46,505 nt of DNA from Porcipelethomonas sp964621265 (lineage in GTDB: Bacteria; Bacillota; Clostridia; Oscillospirales; Ruminococcaceae). The notes beneath the pieces are model-generated. The model made no database searches. It had not been told where the DNA came from and saw only the letters and a program-made list of their open reading frames with translations. Numbering within the stretch: the stretch's first letter is position 1; the number at the start of each line of letters is the position of its first letter. The DNA is taken from assembly GCA_964621265.1 (NCBI GenBank), contig CAZULQ010000015.1:1-46505 (forward strand), in the 5' to 3' direction. Of this stretch, positions 32,257 through 40,532 are shown in pieces. A program made the translations under genes and the position numbers.

Positions 32257-32265
32257 GACTATAAC

Positions 32266-32298
32266 AGACGGCGGAAGAGATTCTGCCGTCTTATTTAT
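32266..32298 (+). terminator. terminator of obg-mrnC-yebC
   Basis: AGACGGC (32266-32272) pairs with GCCGTCT (32285-32291), a further 3 bp (AGA/TCT) can form inside, and TATTTATT follows. Confidence 0.75.
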
Positions 32299-32300
32299 TA

Positions 32301-32329
32301 TTGACTTTTATTACTCCTGTTGCTATAAT
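32301..32329 (+). promoter_or_regulatory. promoter of the broken SDR gene
   Basis: TTGACT (32301-32306), a 17-base spacer ending TGC, and TATAAT (32324-32329). The promoter looks intact although the gene is interrupted. Confidence 0.8.
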
Positions 32330-32366
32330 TTAATTGTTGATATATAAAATCATGGGAGGGAATGAT

Positions 32367-33266
32367 TTGAAAAAGATTCTTGTAACAGGTGGCACTGTTT
32401 TTGTCAGTCGCTACATTGCAGAGTATTATGTTGCAAAAGGGTATGATGTATATGTGATTAACAGGAATAGCAGAGAACAGTCAAAAGGTGTAACCCTTAT
32501 CAATGCAGACCGACATAATCTCGGTAAAGTTCTTTGTGGATATCATTTTGATGCTGTCATAGATACAGCATATAATTCTGAAGATGTGGAATTATTGCTT
32601 GATGCATTGGAAAGCTATGAAGACTATATTTTAATCAGTTCAAGTTCTGTATACCCAGATTATGAACATCAGCCGTTTAAGGAAAAGACAACGCTTGCTG
32701 CAAACAAATATTGGGGTGACTATGGTGTAAATAAAATCGAGGCTGAATCAGCACTACTAAAAAGCAATCCTCATGCATATATTGTGAGACCACCATATTT
32801 GTATGGGCAGATGAATAATGTGTACAGAGAAGCGTTTGTTTTTGACTGTGCGTTGGCTGACAGGAAATTTTATCTTCCAAAAGAAGGAGATATGAAACTG
32901 CAATTCTTTCATGTTGATGATTTATGCAGGTTTATTGATATTCTTTTGGAGGTTAAACCTCAACAGCATATTTTTAATGTAGGTAATGAAATTGCGATTT
33001 CTGTTCGTGAATGGGTGGAGCTTTGCTATAATATTGTCGGAAAGCAAGTTGAGTTCGTAAATGTATACAAGGAAATTGAACAGAGAAATTATTTTAGCTT
33101 TTATGATTATGAATATTATCTTGATGTTTCGGCACAGTAAGAACTGATGAAAGATGTGAAACCATTAGAACAGGGACTTGAAGAATCGTTTGAGTGGTAT
33201 ATTAACAACAGGGATAAAGTAAACAGAAAATCGTTTATTGAGTATATAGACAACAAGCTGGTGTAA
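32367..33266 (+). pseudogene. NAD-dependent epimerase/dehydratase (extended SDR), one in-frame stop
   Basis: The N-terminal Rossmann motif reads VTGGTVFVS (the last glycine of TGxxGxxG is serine), and the YxxxK pair is in YGVNKIEAE. The reading frame stops with TAA at 33138-33140 after DVSAQ. The same frame then continues for 41 codons, ELMKDVKPLEQGLEESFEWY and on to IDNKLV, ending at 33264-33266. That tail is typical of the family C terminus and brings the length to a normal 299. One A-to-T change in an AAA lysine codon would explain the stop. The start is probably TTG at 32367, 6 bases after GGGAGGG. Codon choice is more AT-rich and less AAG/CTT-biased than in its neighbours, suggesting transfer. 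The truncated 257-residue product may still fold. Confidence 0.8.
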
Positions 33267-33329
33267 TCATTTTTACATATAAATCGAGCTCTCGTCATAC
33301 AATATAAAAAACGCAGAGAAGTGGTGGAC

Positions 33330-33656
33330 ATGATTTACAGCTTTGCGGAGCTTTGTACCAAAGACGTAATCAACATAGAGAACGGTGAGAATCTCGGCTG
33401 TATTGACGATACCCTGATTGATTCGGAAGACTGTTCGGTCAAAGGGTTTGTGATTTTCGGCAGACGCCTTTTCTACGGGCTTTTCGGACGTGAAGAAAGC
33501 ATCGTTATAAGCTGCAGCGAAATAAAGCTTATCGGTAAGGATACAATACTGATAAAATTCAACAGAAACGATTGTGATAACTCACAAAGAAACGGGCGTT
33601 TTGGATTGAAAAGTTTGTTTAAGTCTACAATGAATAAACTCTTGAAAAAAATGTAA
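33330..33656 (+). CDS. YlmC/YmxH family PRC-barrel protein
   Basis: A 108-residue protein with one PRC-barrel domain (about residues 1-78). The family signature reads FAELCTKDVINIENGENLGCIDD, matching the YlmC/YmxH group found in sporulating and related Firmicutes; its role is poorly known. The basic tail SLFKSTMNKLLKKM is an extension. I prefer ATG at 33330, which agrees with family N termini. GTG at 33321 is also possible, since the ribosome binding site is weak for either. Confidence 0.8.
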   Translation: MIYSFAELCTKDVINIENGENLGCIDDTLIDSEDCSVKGFVIFGRRLFYGLFGREESIVISCSEIKLIGKDTILIKFNRNDCDNSQRNGRFGLKSLFKSTMNKLLKKM

Positions 33657-33670
33657 AAACATGATATAAT
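33642..33670 (+). promoter_or_regulatory. rpsB-tsf promoter
   Basis: TTGAAA (33642-33647), a 17-base spacer and TATAAT (33665-33670), overlapping the end of the YmxH-type gene. Confidence 0.85.
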
Positions 33671-33676
33671 ATTACG

Positions 33677-33779
33677 GTAATTCGCACGCTTTTACTTTCG
33701 GCGGCAGGTCCCTTGAAAAAGGGTGCTTTCGGATTAAGTTGGGCGGAGGATAATAAAAAACCAAACAGGAGGAACTACC
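33677..33779 (+). ncRNA. candidate structured leader of rpsB
   Basis: A 100-base leader with a CCCTT-GAAA-AAGGG hairpin (33710-33723) inside an outer GCAC/GTGC pairing and a G-rich segment before the AGGAGG site. Ribosomal protein S2 operons often carry autoregulatory leaders; I did not match it to a named family. Confidence 0.4.
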
Positions 33780-34517
33780 ATGGCAGTAGTATCAATGAAA
33801 CAGCTTCTTGAAGCCGGTGTACACTTTGGTCACCAGACAAGAAGATGGAACCCGAAAATGGCTCAGTACATTTTCACAGAAAGAAACGGAATCTATATCA
33901 TCGACCTTCAGAAGACAGTAAAGAAGCTTGAAGAAGCTTACATGTTCGTTCGCGACATCGCTGCAGAAGGCAAGAGCGTGCTCTTTGTTGGTACAAAGAA
34001 GCAGGCTGGTGATTCAGTTAAGGAAGAAGCTTTAAGAGCAGGCGCTCACTATGTTAACGCACGTTGGCTCGGTGGTATGCTCACAAACTTCAACACAATC
34101 CAGACAAGAATCAAGAGACTCGAACAGCTCCACACAATGGCTGAAGACGGTACATTCGATCTTCTCCCTAAGAAGGAAGTTGTAAAGCTCAACCTTGAAA
34201 TCGAAAAGCTCGAAAAGTTCATGGGCGGTATCAAGAACATGGAAAAGCTTCCGGGTGCACTTTTCATCGTTGACCCAAGAAAGGAAAAGATTGCTGTTGC
34301 TGAAGCTAAGAAGCTCAACATTCCAATCGTTGCTATCGTAGATACAAACTGCGATCCAGACGAAGTTGACTATGTAATTCCTGGTAACGACGACGCTATC
34401 AGAGCAGTTAAGCTCATCGCTGGTGCTATTGCTAACGCAATCATCGAAGGCAGACAGGGTGAAGACACAACTGAAGCTGCTGCTGAAGAAGCAGTTGCAG
34501 AAGAAGCTGCTGAATAA
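33780..34517 (+). CDS. rpsB: 30S ribosomal protein S2
   Basis: A 245-residue S2 with GVHFGHQTRRWNPKM near residue 13, FVGTKKQAGDSVKEEA near 62, RWLGGMLTNF near 92 and IPIVAIVDTNCDPDEVDYVIPGNDDA near 180. An alanine/glutamate-rich tail follows. It acts in the small subunit head and translation initiation. AGGAGG precedes the ATG. It is followed by tsf after an internal hairpin. Confidence 0.98.
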   Translation: MAVVSMKQLLEAGVHFGHQTRRWNPKMAQYIFTERNGIYIIDLQKTVKKLEEAYMFVRDIAAEGKSVLFVGTKKQAGDSVKEEALRAGAHYVNARWLGGMLTNFNTIQTRIKRLEQLHTMAEDGTFDLLPKKEVVKLNLEIEKLEKFMGGIKNMEKLPGALFIVDPRKEKIAVAEAKKLNIPIVAIVDTNCDPDEVDYVIPGNDDAIRAVKLIAGAIANAIIEGRQGEDTTEAAAEEAVAEEAAE

Positions 34518-34531
34518 TCAAGAAAATATGA

Positions 34532-34561
34532 AAAGCCCGAATATAAAACCATTCGGGCTTT
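34532..34561 (+). terminator. partial terminator (attenuator) between rpsB and tsf
   Basis: AAAGCCCGAAT (34532-34542) pairs with ATTCGGGCTTT (34551-34561), 11 bp with an 8-base loop. The T-run is only TTTA, so termination is likely partial, lowering tsf relative to rpsB. No separate tsf promoter is visible. Confidence 0.65.
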
Positions 34562-34590
34562 ACTGAAATAAACAAACGGAGGAAATTATT

Positions 34591-35517
34591 ATGGCTAATA
34601 TTACAGCTAAGGACGTTGCTGAACTGCGTAAGCAGACAGGCGTTGGTATGATGGACTGCAAGAAGGCTCTTATGGAGGCTGACGGTGACTTTGAAAAGGC
34701 TACTGTAATCCTCAGAGAAAAGGGTCTTGCAACACAGGCTAAGAAGTCAGGCAGAGTTGCTGCTGAAGGTATCGTTATGGCTCTTACAAATGCTGACAAC
34801 ACAGTTGGTGCAGTTGTAGAAGTTAACATCGAAACAGACTTTGCTGCTAACAACGAAGAATTCAAGAAGTTTGTAACAGACGTTGCTCAGACAATTATCG
34901 ATACAAACCCAGCAGATATCGATGCTCTTAACGCAACACAGATCGCTGGCGGTACAGCAACTGTTGCTGAAACACTTCAGGAACTCTTCCTTAAGATTCG
35001 TGAAAACATGCACATCAGAAGATTCAAGAGACTCGAAGGTGTTCTCGTTCCTTACGTTCACGGCGGCGGTTCAATCGGTGTTCTCGTTAACATGGAAACA
35101 TCAGCTGCTGCTAATGACGCTGTTCTTGCTTGCGGTAAGGACTGCGCACTCCAGGTTGCAGCATTAAAGCCTCCATATCTCAAGAGAGAAGATGTTCCTG
35201 CTGAAGTAATCGAAGCAGAAAAGAACATTATGCTCGCTCAGATGAACGAAGATCCTAAGATGGCTAACAAGCCGGAACAGGTTAAGGCTAAGATTGTTGA
35301 AGGTAAGGTTGGCAAGTACTATTCAGAAAACTGCCTCCTCGAACAGGACTTTGTTAAGGACGGTTCATTCACAGTTCAGAGCTATGTTGACAGCTGCGCT
35401 AAGGATGCAGGCATGGAAATCAAGGTTGTTGATTATGTATGCTTTGTAAGAGGCGAAGGCGTAGAAAAGAAGGAAGAAAACTTTGCTGACGAAGTAGCAA
35501 GCATGATGAATAAGTAA
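34591..35517 (+). CDS. tsf: translation elongation factor Ts
   Basis: A 308-residue nucleotide-exchange factor for EF-Tu. The N-terminal UBA-like domain (residues 1-55, with LRKQTGVGMMDCKKAL) is followed by the EF-TS core (NIETDFAANNEEF near 78) and the dimerisation part. CGGAGG precedes the ATG. It is cotranscribed with rpsB through the hairpin at 34532. A terminator follows. Confidence 0.98.
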   Translation: MANITAKDVAELRKQTGVGMMDCKKALMEADGDFEKATVILREKGLATQAKKSGRVAAEGIVMALTNADNTVGAVVEVNIETDFAANNEEFKKFVTDVAQTIIDTNPADIDALNATQIAGGTATVAETLQELFLKIRENMHIRRFKRLEGVLVPYVHGGGSIGVLVNMETSAAANDAVLACGKDCALQVAALKPPYLKREDVPAEVIEAEKNIMLAQMNEDPKMANKPEQVKAKIVEGKVGKYYSENCLLEQDFVKDGSFTVQSYVDSCAKDAGMEIKVVDYVCFVRGEGVEKKEENFADEVASMMNK

Positions 35518-35528
35518 TAACTTACAAT

Positions 35529-35565
35529 ATACCCAAAGTGATAATACATCGCTTTGGGTATTTTT
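35529..35565 (+). terminator. terminator of rpsB-tsf
   Basis: ATACCCAAAG (35529-35538) pairs with CTTTGGGTAT (35552-35561), followed by TTTTA. Confidence 0.85.
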
Positions 35566-35586
35566 ATATAAAAACGCTGTAATATA

Positions 35587-35615
35587 TTGAAAGATTAAAC
35601 ATAAAGTAGTATAAT
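35587..35615 (+). promoter_or_regulatory. promoter of the lipid kinase gene
   Basis: TTGAAA (35587-35592), a 17-base spacer and TATAAT (35610-35615). Confidence 0.85.
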
Positions 35616-35646
35616 AAAGAAAGATGTATATAAGGGGGCAGAAAAC

Positions 35647-36549
35647 TTGAAAAAACTTTACTTTATTGCTAATCTTCATTCCGGTAAGGCGATGATTGCA
35701 TCAAAGCTTGCGGAAATAATCGATATGTTTACAAAGGCGAGATATGAGGTTACAATCAGACCGACACAGGAAAAAATGGACGCAACAGCTGCCGCTAAAT
35801 ATGCGTGCAGCCAGGATTATGACCTGATTGTCTGTTCAGGCGGCGATGGTACGCTCAATGAAGTTATTCATGGGGTTATGAAATCGGAAAGACAGCTTCC
35901 TATCGGATATATTCCTGCGGGTTCGACAAATGACTTTGCAAGGGGCATCGGCATTCCGAAGAATATGATTGAGGCGGCACAGGGAATAATTAACGGCGAA
36001 CATATAAAATGTGATATAGGAAGCTTTAATGACAAATATTTTACCTATATTGCGGCTTTCGGGGCATTCACAGAGGTGACATATGAAACCTCCCAGCAGG
36101 TCAAGAATTATATCGGTCATGCGGCTTATATACTGAGCGGTCTTGCTCATATCAAGAATATACGCTCATACCATATGAAAATTACAACCGATACTGAGGT
36201 CATTGAGGACGACTTTATATTCGGAATGGTTACAAATTCATCATCCGTTGCGGGACTTCTGTCGCTCAATGACTTTCTTGCGGATGATGGGGTTTATGAA
36301 GTTGTGCTTATAAAGTCTCCGAATAATCCGCTTGACCTTCAGAGAATTATTCATTCAGTACTCAATATAGAAATTGATATTGATACAGCTTATATCAAGT
36401 CCTTCAGAACAGGCTCTATAAGCTTTGAATGTAATGAACCGATTCAGTGGACAGTCGACGGAGAATATGGCGGAACTTTTGAAAATGCATATGTGAAAAA
36501 TAACAGACAGGCTGTTACTTTTATTGCTGACAAGAATAACACCTATTGA
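35647..36549 (+). CDS. YegS/DagK-type lipid (diacylglycerol) kinase
   Basis: A 300-residue ATP-dependent lipid kinase. Family marks are the nucleotide-binding CSGGDGTLNEVIHGV near residue 60, IPAGSTNDFARGIGIP near 95, and the C-terminal beta-sandwich with VDGEYGG near 277. Members phosphorylate diacylglycerol or related lipids at the inner membrane face. The start is TTG at 35647, about 8 bases after AAGGGGG; no ATG fits. Confidence 0.9.
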   Translation: MKKLYFIANLHSGKAMIASKLAEIIDMFTKARYEVTIRPTQEKMDATAAAKYACSQDYDLIVCSGGDGTLNEVIHGVMKSERQLPIGYIPAGSTNDFARGIGIPKNMIEAAQGIINGEHIKCDIGSFNDKYFTYIAAFGAFTEVTYETSQQVKNYIGHAAYILSGLAHIKNIRSYHMKITTDTEVIEDDFIFGMVTNSSSVAGLLSLNDFLADDGVYEVVLIKSPNNPLDLQRIIHSVLNIEIDIDTAYIKSFRTGSISFECNEPIQWTVDGEYGGTFENAYVKNNRQAVTFIADKNNTY

Positions 36550-36574
36550 AATTTTTCCTGAAATGTGGTAAAAT
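36546..36574 (+). promoter_or_regulatory. promoter of the apgM-type gene
   Basis: TTGAAA (36546-36551), a 17-base spacer and TAAAAT (36569-36574), beginning inside the lipid kinase stop codon region. Confidence 0.8.
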
Positions 36575-36649
36575 AGATAAGTAATTCGGTATGTCGCTTC
36601 CGTGAACAAGCGGCAGTATGCACAATGGTGCATAAGAATGGAGAAGAAT

Positions 36650-37861
36650 ATGAAATACTTAGTAGTACTTTACGATGGCATGGCAGATTACCCTGTTGCA
36701 GAGCTTGGCAACAAGACTCCTCTTGAAGCGGCGGAGTGTCCTTATATGGATATGCTCGCAAAAACTTCAACTGTGGGCACTCTCAAAACTGTTGCAGATG
36801 GTCTTAAGCCGGGAAGTGACGTTGCCAATCTTTCAGTACTTGGATATAATCCTGAGGATTGTTATACAGGTCGTTCACCACTTGAAGCAGGAAGCATCGG
36901 TATTGATATGAAGGATACAGATGTATCACTCCGCTGCAATCTTGTAACAGTTACAGATGAAGCAGACTATGCTGACAAAACAATTCTTGATTACTGTGCA
37001 GATGATATCTCAACAGAAGAGGCTGAAAAGCTTGTTGAATTTTTGGCATCAAAGCTTAACAATGAAGAATTTACATTCTACAGCGGTGTAAGCTATCGTC
37101 ATTGCCTTATCTGGGATAAGGGTACACTTGATATCGGTACACTCACACCTCCTCATGATATCACAGGCAAGCCTGTTAAGGAATATGTTCCGACACATGC
37201 TAATGCACAGAAGCTTTATGACCTTATGAAGAAGTCATATGACCTTTTAAAGGACCACCCTGTTAACCTTGCAAGAATTGAAAAGGGACTCAGACCTGCA
37301 AACAGCATCTGGCTCTGGGGCGAGGGTGTTAAGGCTAATCTTGAAAACTTCAAGGAAAAGTTTGGTCTTAAGGCATCAATGATTTCAGCTGTTGACCTTT
37401 TAAAGGGTATCGGTAAATTTGCTGGTATGAACGTTGTGAACGTTGATGGTGCAACAGGCTATATCGACACAAACTTTGACGGCAAGGCTGCTGCTGCAAT
37501 TGATGAATTCAAAAACGGTCAGGATTTCGTTTACATACATGTTGAAGCACCTGATGAATGCGGTCACAGAAATGAAATTGACAACAAGGCAAAGTCAATC
37601 GGTCTTATTGATAAGCATATTCTCGGACCTGTATGTGAATATCTCAAGTCAACAGGTGAGGACTTCAAGGTTCTCATTACTCCGGACCATGCAACACCGC
37701 TTTCACTCAAAACTCATACAAATGACCCTGTTCCGTTCATGATTTATAACAGCGCAGAAGAAAAGCAGGGCGTTGATACATTCAACGAAAAAACTGCCGC
37801 TGAAAAGAACTTCTTTATCGAAACAGGTCATACAATTATGGACAAGTTTATCAATGGCTAA
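36650..37861 (+). CDS. apgM: cofactor-independent phosphoglycerate mutase, archaeal (ApgM) type
   Basis: A 403-residue member of the alkaline-phosphatase superfamily. Metal and nucleophile positions are visible as YDGMADYP (residues 7-14), GSDVANLSVLGYNP near 63 with the serine nucleophile, PDECGHRNE near 304, and TPDHATP near 344. It should interconvert 3- and 2-phosphoglycerate in glycolysis. A bacterial branch of this family has been proposed to act as homoserine kinase, and this sequence could belong to it; no threonine genes are nearby to decide. The ATG at 36650 follows GGAGAAG. Confidence 0.85.
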   Translation: MKYLVVLYDGMADYPVAELGNKTPLEAAECPYMDMLAKTSTVGTLKTVADGLKPGSDVANLSVLGYNPEDCYTGRSPLEAGSIGIDMKDTDVSLRCNLVTVTDEADYADKTILDYCADDISTEEAEKLVEFLASKLNNEEFTFYSGVSYRHCLIWDKGTLDIGTLTPPHDITGKPVKEYVPTHANAQKLYDLMKKSYDLLKDHPVNLARIEKGLRPANSIWLWGEGVKANLENFKEKFGLKASMISAVDLLKGIGKFAGMNVVNVDGATGYIDTNFDGKAAAAIDEFKNGQDFVYIHVEAPDECGHRNEIDNKAKSIGLIDKHILGPVCEYLKSTGEDFKVLITPDHATPLSLKTHTNDPVPFMIYNSAEEKQGVDTFNEKTAAEKNFFIETGHTIMDKFING

Positions 37862-37874
37862 AGAATAAAACTGC

Positions 37875-37911
37875 AATCCGCTTATGATTTGAAATTGTAA
37901 GCGGATTTTTA
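37875..37911 (+). terminator. terminator of the apgM-type gene
   Basis: AATCCGCTTA (37875-37884) pairs with TAAGCGGATT (37898-37907), followed by TTTA. Confidence 0.8.
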
Positions 37912-37963
37912 TTACAATTGGTATTTACAGAAAAGAAAAACAGAATTTTTGGAGGAACAGAAG

Positions 37964-38401
37964 ATGGATACTAAAATAAGGGCTATGGTGGCAGAAGACA
38001 AATCGGCTGTTATTGAAATGATGAGAGTGTTTTACGCCTCACCTGCGGTTTTAAGCAACGGCTCGGAGGAAATATTCCGGAATGATGTTGAAAACTGCGT
38101 CAATGAAAGTCAGTACCTGGAAGGGTATATTTTTGAAAATTCCGATGAAATACAGGGGTATGCAATGCTTGCCAAAAGCTTTTCGACAGAGTTCGGCAAG
38201 CCGTGTATATGGATTGAGGACCTGTATATCAAGGATAATTACAGGGGCAGTGGCATAGGAAGCAGCTTTATGGATTTTGTAAAGAACAAATATGCAGACT
38301 GCATTATAAGACTTGAAGTTGAAAGTGACAATGAAAAAGCAGTCAGAATGTATGAAAAAAACGGATTTGAGGTTCTGCCTTATATGGAAATGAAAAAGTA
38401 A
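37964..38401 (+). CDS. GNAT family N-acetyltransferase
   Basis: A 145-residue acetyltransferase. The acetyl-CoA motif reads YIKDNYRGSGIGSSFMDF near residues 86-103, and the C-terminal VRMYEKNGFEVLPYMEM is typical. The substrate is unknown. I take ATG at 37964, behind GGAGGAAC. No clear promoter is visible in the 100 bases upstream. It is unrelated in sequence to the GNAT at 14034. Confidence 0.9.
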   Translation: MDTKIRAMVAEDKSAVIEMMRVFYASPAVLSNGSEEIFRNDVENCVNESQYLEGYIFENSDEIQGYAMLAKSFSTEFGKPCIWIEDLYIKDNYRGSGIGSSFMDFVKNKYADCIIRLEVESDNEKAVRMYEKNGFEVLPYMEMKK

Positions 38402-38490
38402 ACATACACCATGGATTTTACTTTATACACTAAAGGAGAAGCGTTTTTTTGTGCAGTGTGTGGAAAATTGATAAAAAAGACACAAAACAA

Positions 38491-38520
38491 TTGAAATGAA
38501 TAGGTGAAATATGATAAAAT
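38491..38520 (+). promoter_or_regulatory. promoter of the GH9 gene pair
   Basis: TTGAAA (38491-38496), an 18-base spacer and TAAAAT (38515-38520), giving a short leader to the start at 38569. Confidence 0.7.
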
Positions 38521-38568
38521 GTATAATATAAAATTGTAACTATATTTTTCGAAAGGAAAGATTGAATT

Positions 38569-40461
38569 ATGAGTAAGAAATTCACCAAAAGATTGCTTGC
38601 AACTGTTGTAAGTGCGGCAACACTTCTTTCATCTGCTGTGGTTTCGACATCAACACCTGTTGTAACAGCGGCAGGCGATGCAAACTATGCAGAAGCGCTT
38701 GCGCTTTCACTTTATTTCTTTGACGCCAATGAATGCGGCGGCGAGGTTGATGACAACAGCCTTACATGGAGAGGTAATTGTCATACATATGATGCTGAAG
38801 CTTCACTTGACAGCGCAAAGGGACTCGGAAGCTCTGAAAAGGCGCTTATCAAGGCGGCTAACGGCGGAAGCAATACTGTTGACGTAAGCGGCGGTTATCA
38901 CGATGCGGGTGACCACGTTAAGTTTAACCTTACAATGGGCTTTGCTGCTTCATCACTTGCACTTTCATACTATATGAACCCTGGTTCATATGCAACAGCA
39001 GGCTGTGAAGACCACCTTCAGGAAATTCTCAAGAATACATGTGACTACTTCAAGAAAACAACATTCCTTGATGACAATGGTGAGGTTTACGCAGTATGTG
39101 CGACAGTTTCAGACCAGTCTGACCACGGTATCTGGACATCTCCTGAAACACAGACAATTGCACGTCCTACATACTGGCTTACAAAGTCAGCCAACAACTC
39201 AGTTACAACTGCAACAATGGCATCAGCTTTTGCGGGCACAGCGTATGTTTTCAAGGACTCAAATCCGACATATTCAGCTGAATGTATGAAATATGCAAAG
39301 GCACTTTATAACTTTGCTTCAAATCATACAGGTATGGAAGATACAAACAGCGGTATGTACAGCACAACTGACACATATATTGATGACTTAGCTCTTGCTC
39401 AGGCATGGCTCTACATCAACGGTGAAGGTTCACTTCCGACATATAAGCCGACAGGCAATGGCTGCTATAATAACCAGTATTACGACTATCACCTTTACTG
39501 CTGGGATAAGGTGTGGTCAGGTTATGCAACACTTATGTACTATATAACAGGCGACAGTTCTTATGCAAGCGAAATGCAGTTTGAGCTCAACAACAAGGGC
39601 GGTTGTCCGACAAGCAGCTATAACGCAAGTGGCTGGGGTGCTTCAAGATATAACTGTGCGCTTCAGATGGTATCACTTGGTCTTGCTAAGGGTGATGCAG
39701 ATTCAAACTACGCAAAGGGCGCTAAGTTCCAGATGGACTACATTTTAGGAAACAACCAGTTTGGTTACAGCTTCCTTGTTGGTTACGGCGACAAGTGGCC
39801 TCAGCAGATTCACCACAGAGCTGCAAATCCTGACAAGAATAATGCTAAATACACATTATATGGTGCGCTCATAGGCGGTCCTGACTCATCAGGTAACTAT
39901 AACGACTATTATGATGACTATCAGTTTACAGAACCTGCCCTTGACTATAATGCATGCTTTGTTCTTGCATGTGCAGGACTTGTAAATCTCTATGGCGGTG
40001 ACGCTTCAGCTCTTGATTCTGTAATTGCAAATGCTTCAGAAATTGATGAAACATATGTATTTGGTGATGGTGAAGTTGTTGTTCCAACAGAACCAACAGA
40101 GCCACCTACAGAACCTACTGAACCACCAACAGAGCCTGTTACTACAACAGAACCTGTTACTACAACAGAGCCTGTTACAACAACAGAACCTGTGGTAACA
40201 CCTGAACCTACACAGCCGTCAACAGGTGGCGACATTCCGACTGGAAACAAGTATGGTGACGTTAACCTTGATAATGGAGTAGACGTAGCTGACGTTGTAG
40301 TACTTAACATGTACATTCTCAATCCAAGCAGCAATCCGCTTTCAGCTGAGGCGATAGCAAACGCTGACGTTGCAAGGAATAATGCTGTTGATTCAACTGA
40401 CAGCGGCGTTCTTATGAACTATGTAGCTATGCTTATTGGTTACAATGAGCTTGGAAAATAA
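38569..40461 (+). CDS. GH9 cellulase with dockerin, no binding module
   Basis: A 630-residue secreted enzyme hydrolysing beta-1,4-glucan. The order is: signal peptide (1 to about 35, ending VTAA); GH9 catalytic domain (about 37-485); Pro-Thr-Glu linker with TTTEPV repeats (about 506-554); type I dockerin (about 561-628). Catalytic residues are the aspartates D112 and D115 in YHDAGDH and the acid E455 in QFTEPALDYNA. It has no carbohydrate-binding module, so it relies on partners in the complex. The second calcium loop of the dockerin is weak, with alanine at position 3. GAAAGGAAAG precedes the ATG. Confidence 0.93.
   Translation: MSKKFTKRLLATVVSAATLLSSAVVSTSTPVVTAAGDANYAEALALSLYFFDANECGGEVDDNSLTWRGNCHTYDAEASLDSAKGLGSSEKALIKAANGGSNTVDVSGGYHDAGDHVKFNLTMGFAASSLALSYYMNPGSYATAGCEDHLQEILKNTCDYFKKTTFLDDNGEVYAVCATVSDQSDHGIWTSPETQTIARPTYWLTKSANNSVTTATMASAFAGTAYVFKDSNPTYSAECMKYAKALYNFASNHTGMEDTNSGMYSTTDTYIDDLALAQAWLYINGEGSLPTYKPTGNGCYNNQYYDYHLYCWDKVWSGYATLMYYITGDSSYASEMQFELNNKGGCPTSSYNASGWGASRYNCALQMVSLGLAKGDADSNYAKGAKFQMDYILGNNQFGYSFLVGYGDKWPQQIHHRAANPDKNNAKYTLYGALIGGPDSSGNYNDYYDDYQFTEPALDYNACFVLACAGLVNLYGGDASALDSVIANASEIDETYVFGDGEVVVPTEPTEPPTEPTEPPTEPVTTTEPVTTTEPVTTTEPVVTPEPTQPSTGGDIPTGNKYGDVNLDNGVDVADVVVLNMYILNPSSNPLSAEAIANADVARNNAVDSTDSGVLMNYVAMLIGYNELGK
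40135..40188 (+). repeat. 18-base tandem repeat encoding the TTTEPV linker
   Basis: Three in-frame copies of an 18-base unit beginning CCTGTTACTACAACAGAA, differing at one or two positions. Each encodes P-V-T-T-T-E. Copy number should vary between strains by slippage. Confidence 0.85.
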
Positions 40462-40474
40462 ACTATAAACCAAA

Positions 40475-40511
40475 GGCGAAGCGTCATTGCTTTAAGCAAT
40501 GATGTTTTGCC
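40475..40511 (+). promoter_or_regulatory. 16-bp intercistronic RNA hairpin between two GH9 genes
   Basis: GGCGAAGCGTCATTGC (40475-40490) pairs with GCAATGATGTTTTGCC (40496-40511) at all 16 positions, four of them G-U, with the loop TTTAA. No T-run follows. The hairpin starts 13 bases after one stop codon and ends 21 bases before the next start. The G-U pairs show the structure is meant for the plus-strand RNA. Confidence 0.75.
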
Positions 40512-40532
40512 ATGTCTTAAGGGGGATTCTCA

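Noticed and set aside
33141..33266. Separate small gene after the SDR stop codon
   Set aside because: It continues the same frame, has no ribosome binding site of its own, and reads as the family's normal C terminus; it is the tail of the broken gene. Programmed recoding is unlikely, since TAA is not a selenocysteine or pyrrolysine codon and no structure follows.
40086..40230. Regularly repeated ACAGAACCT-type units, CRISPR-like at a glance
   Set aside because: They are in frame within a coding region, encode a Pro-Thr-Glu linker, and have no unique spacers. The linkers at 42595-42760 and 46028-46110 are of the same kind.
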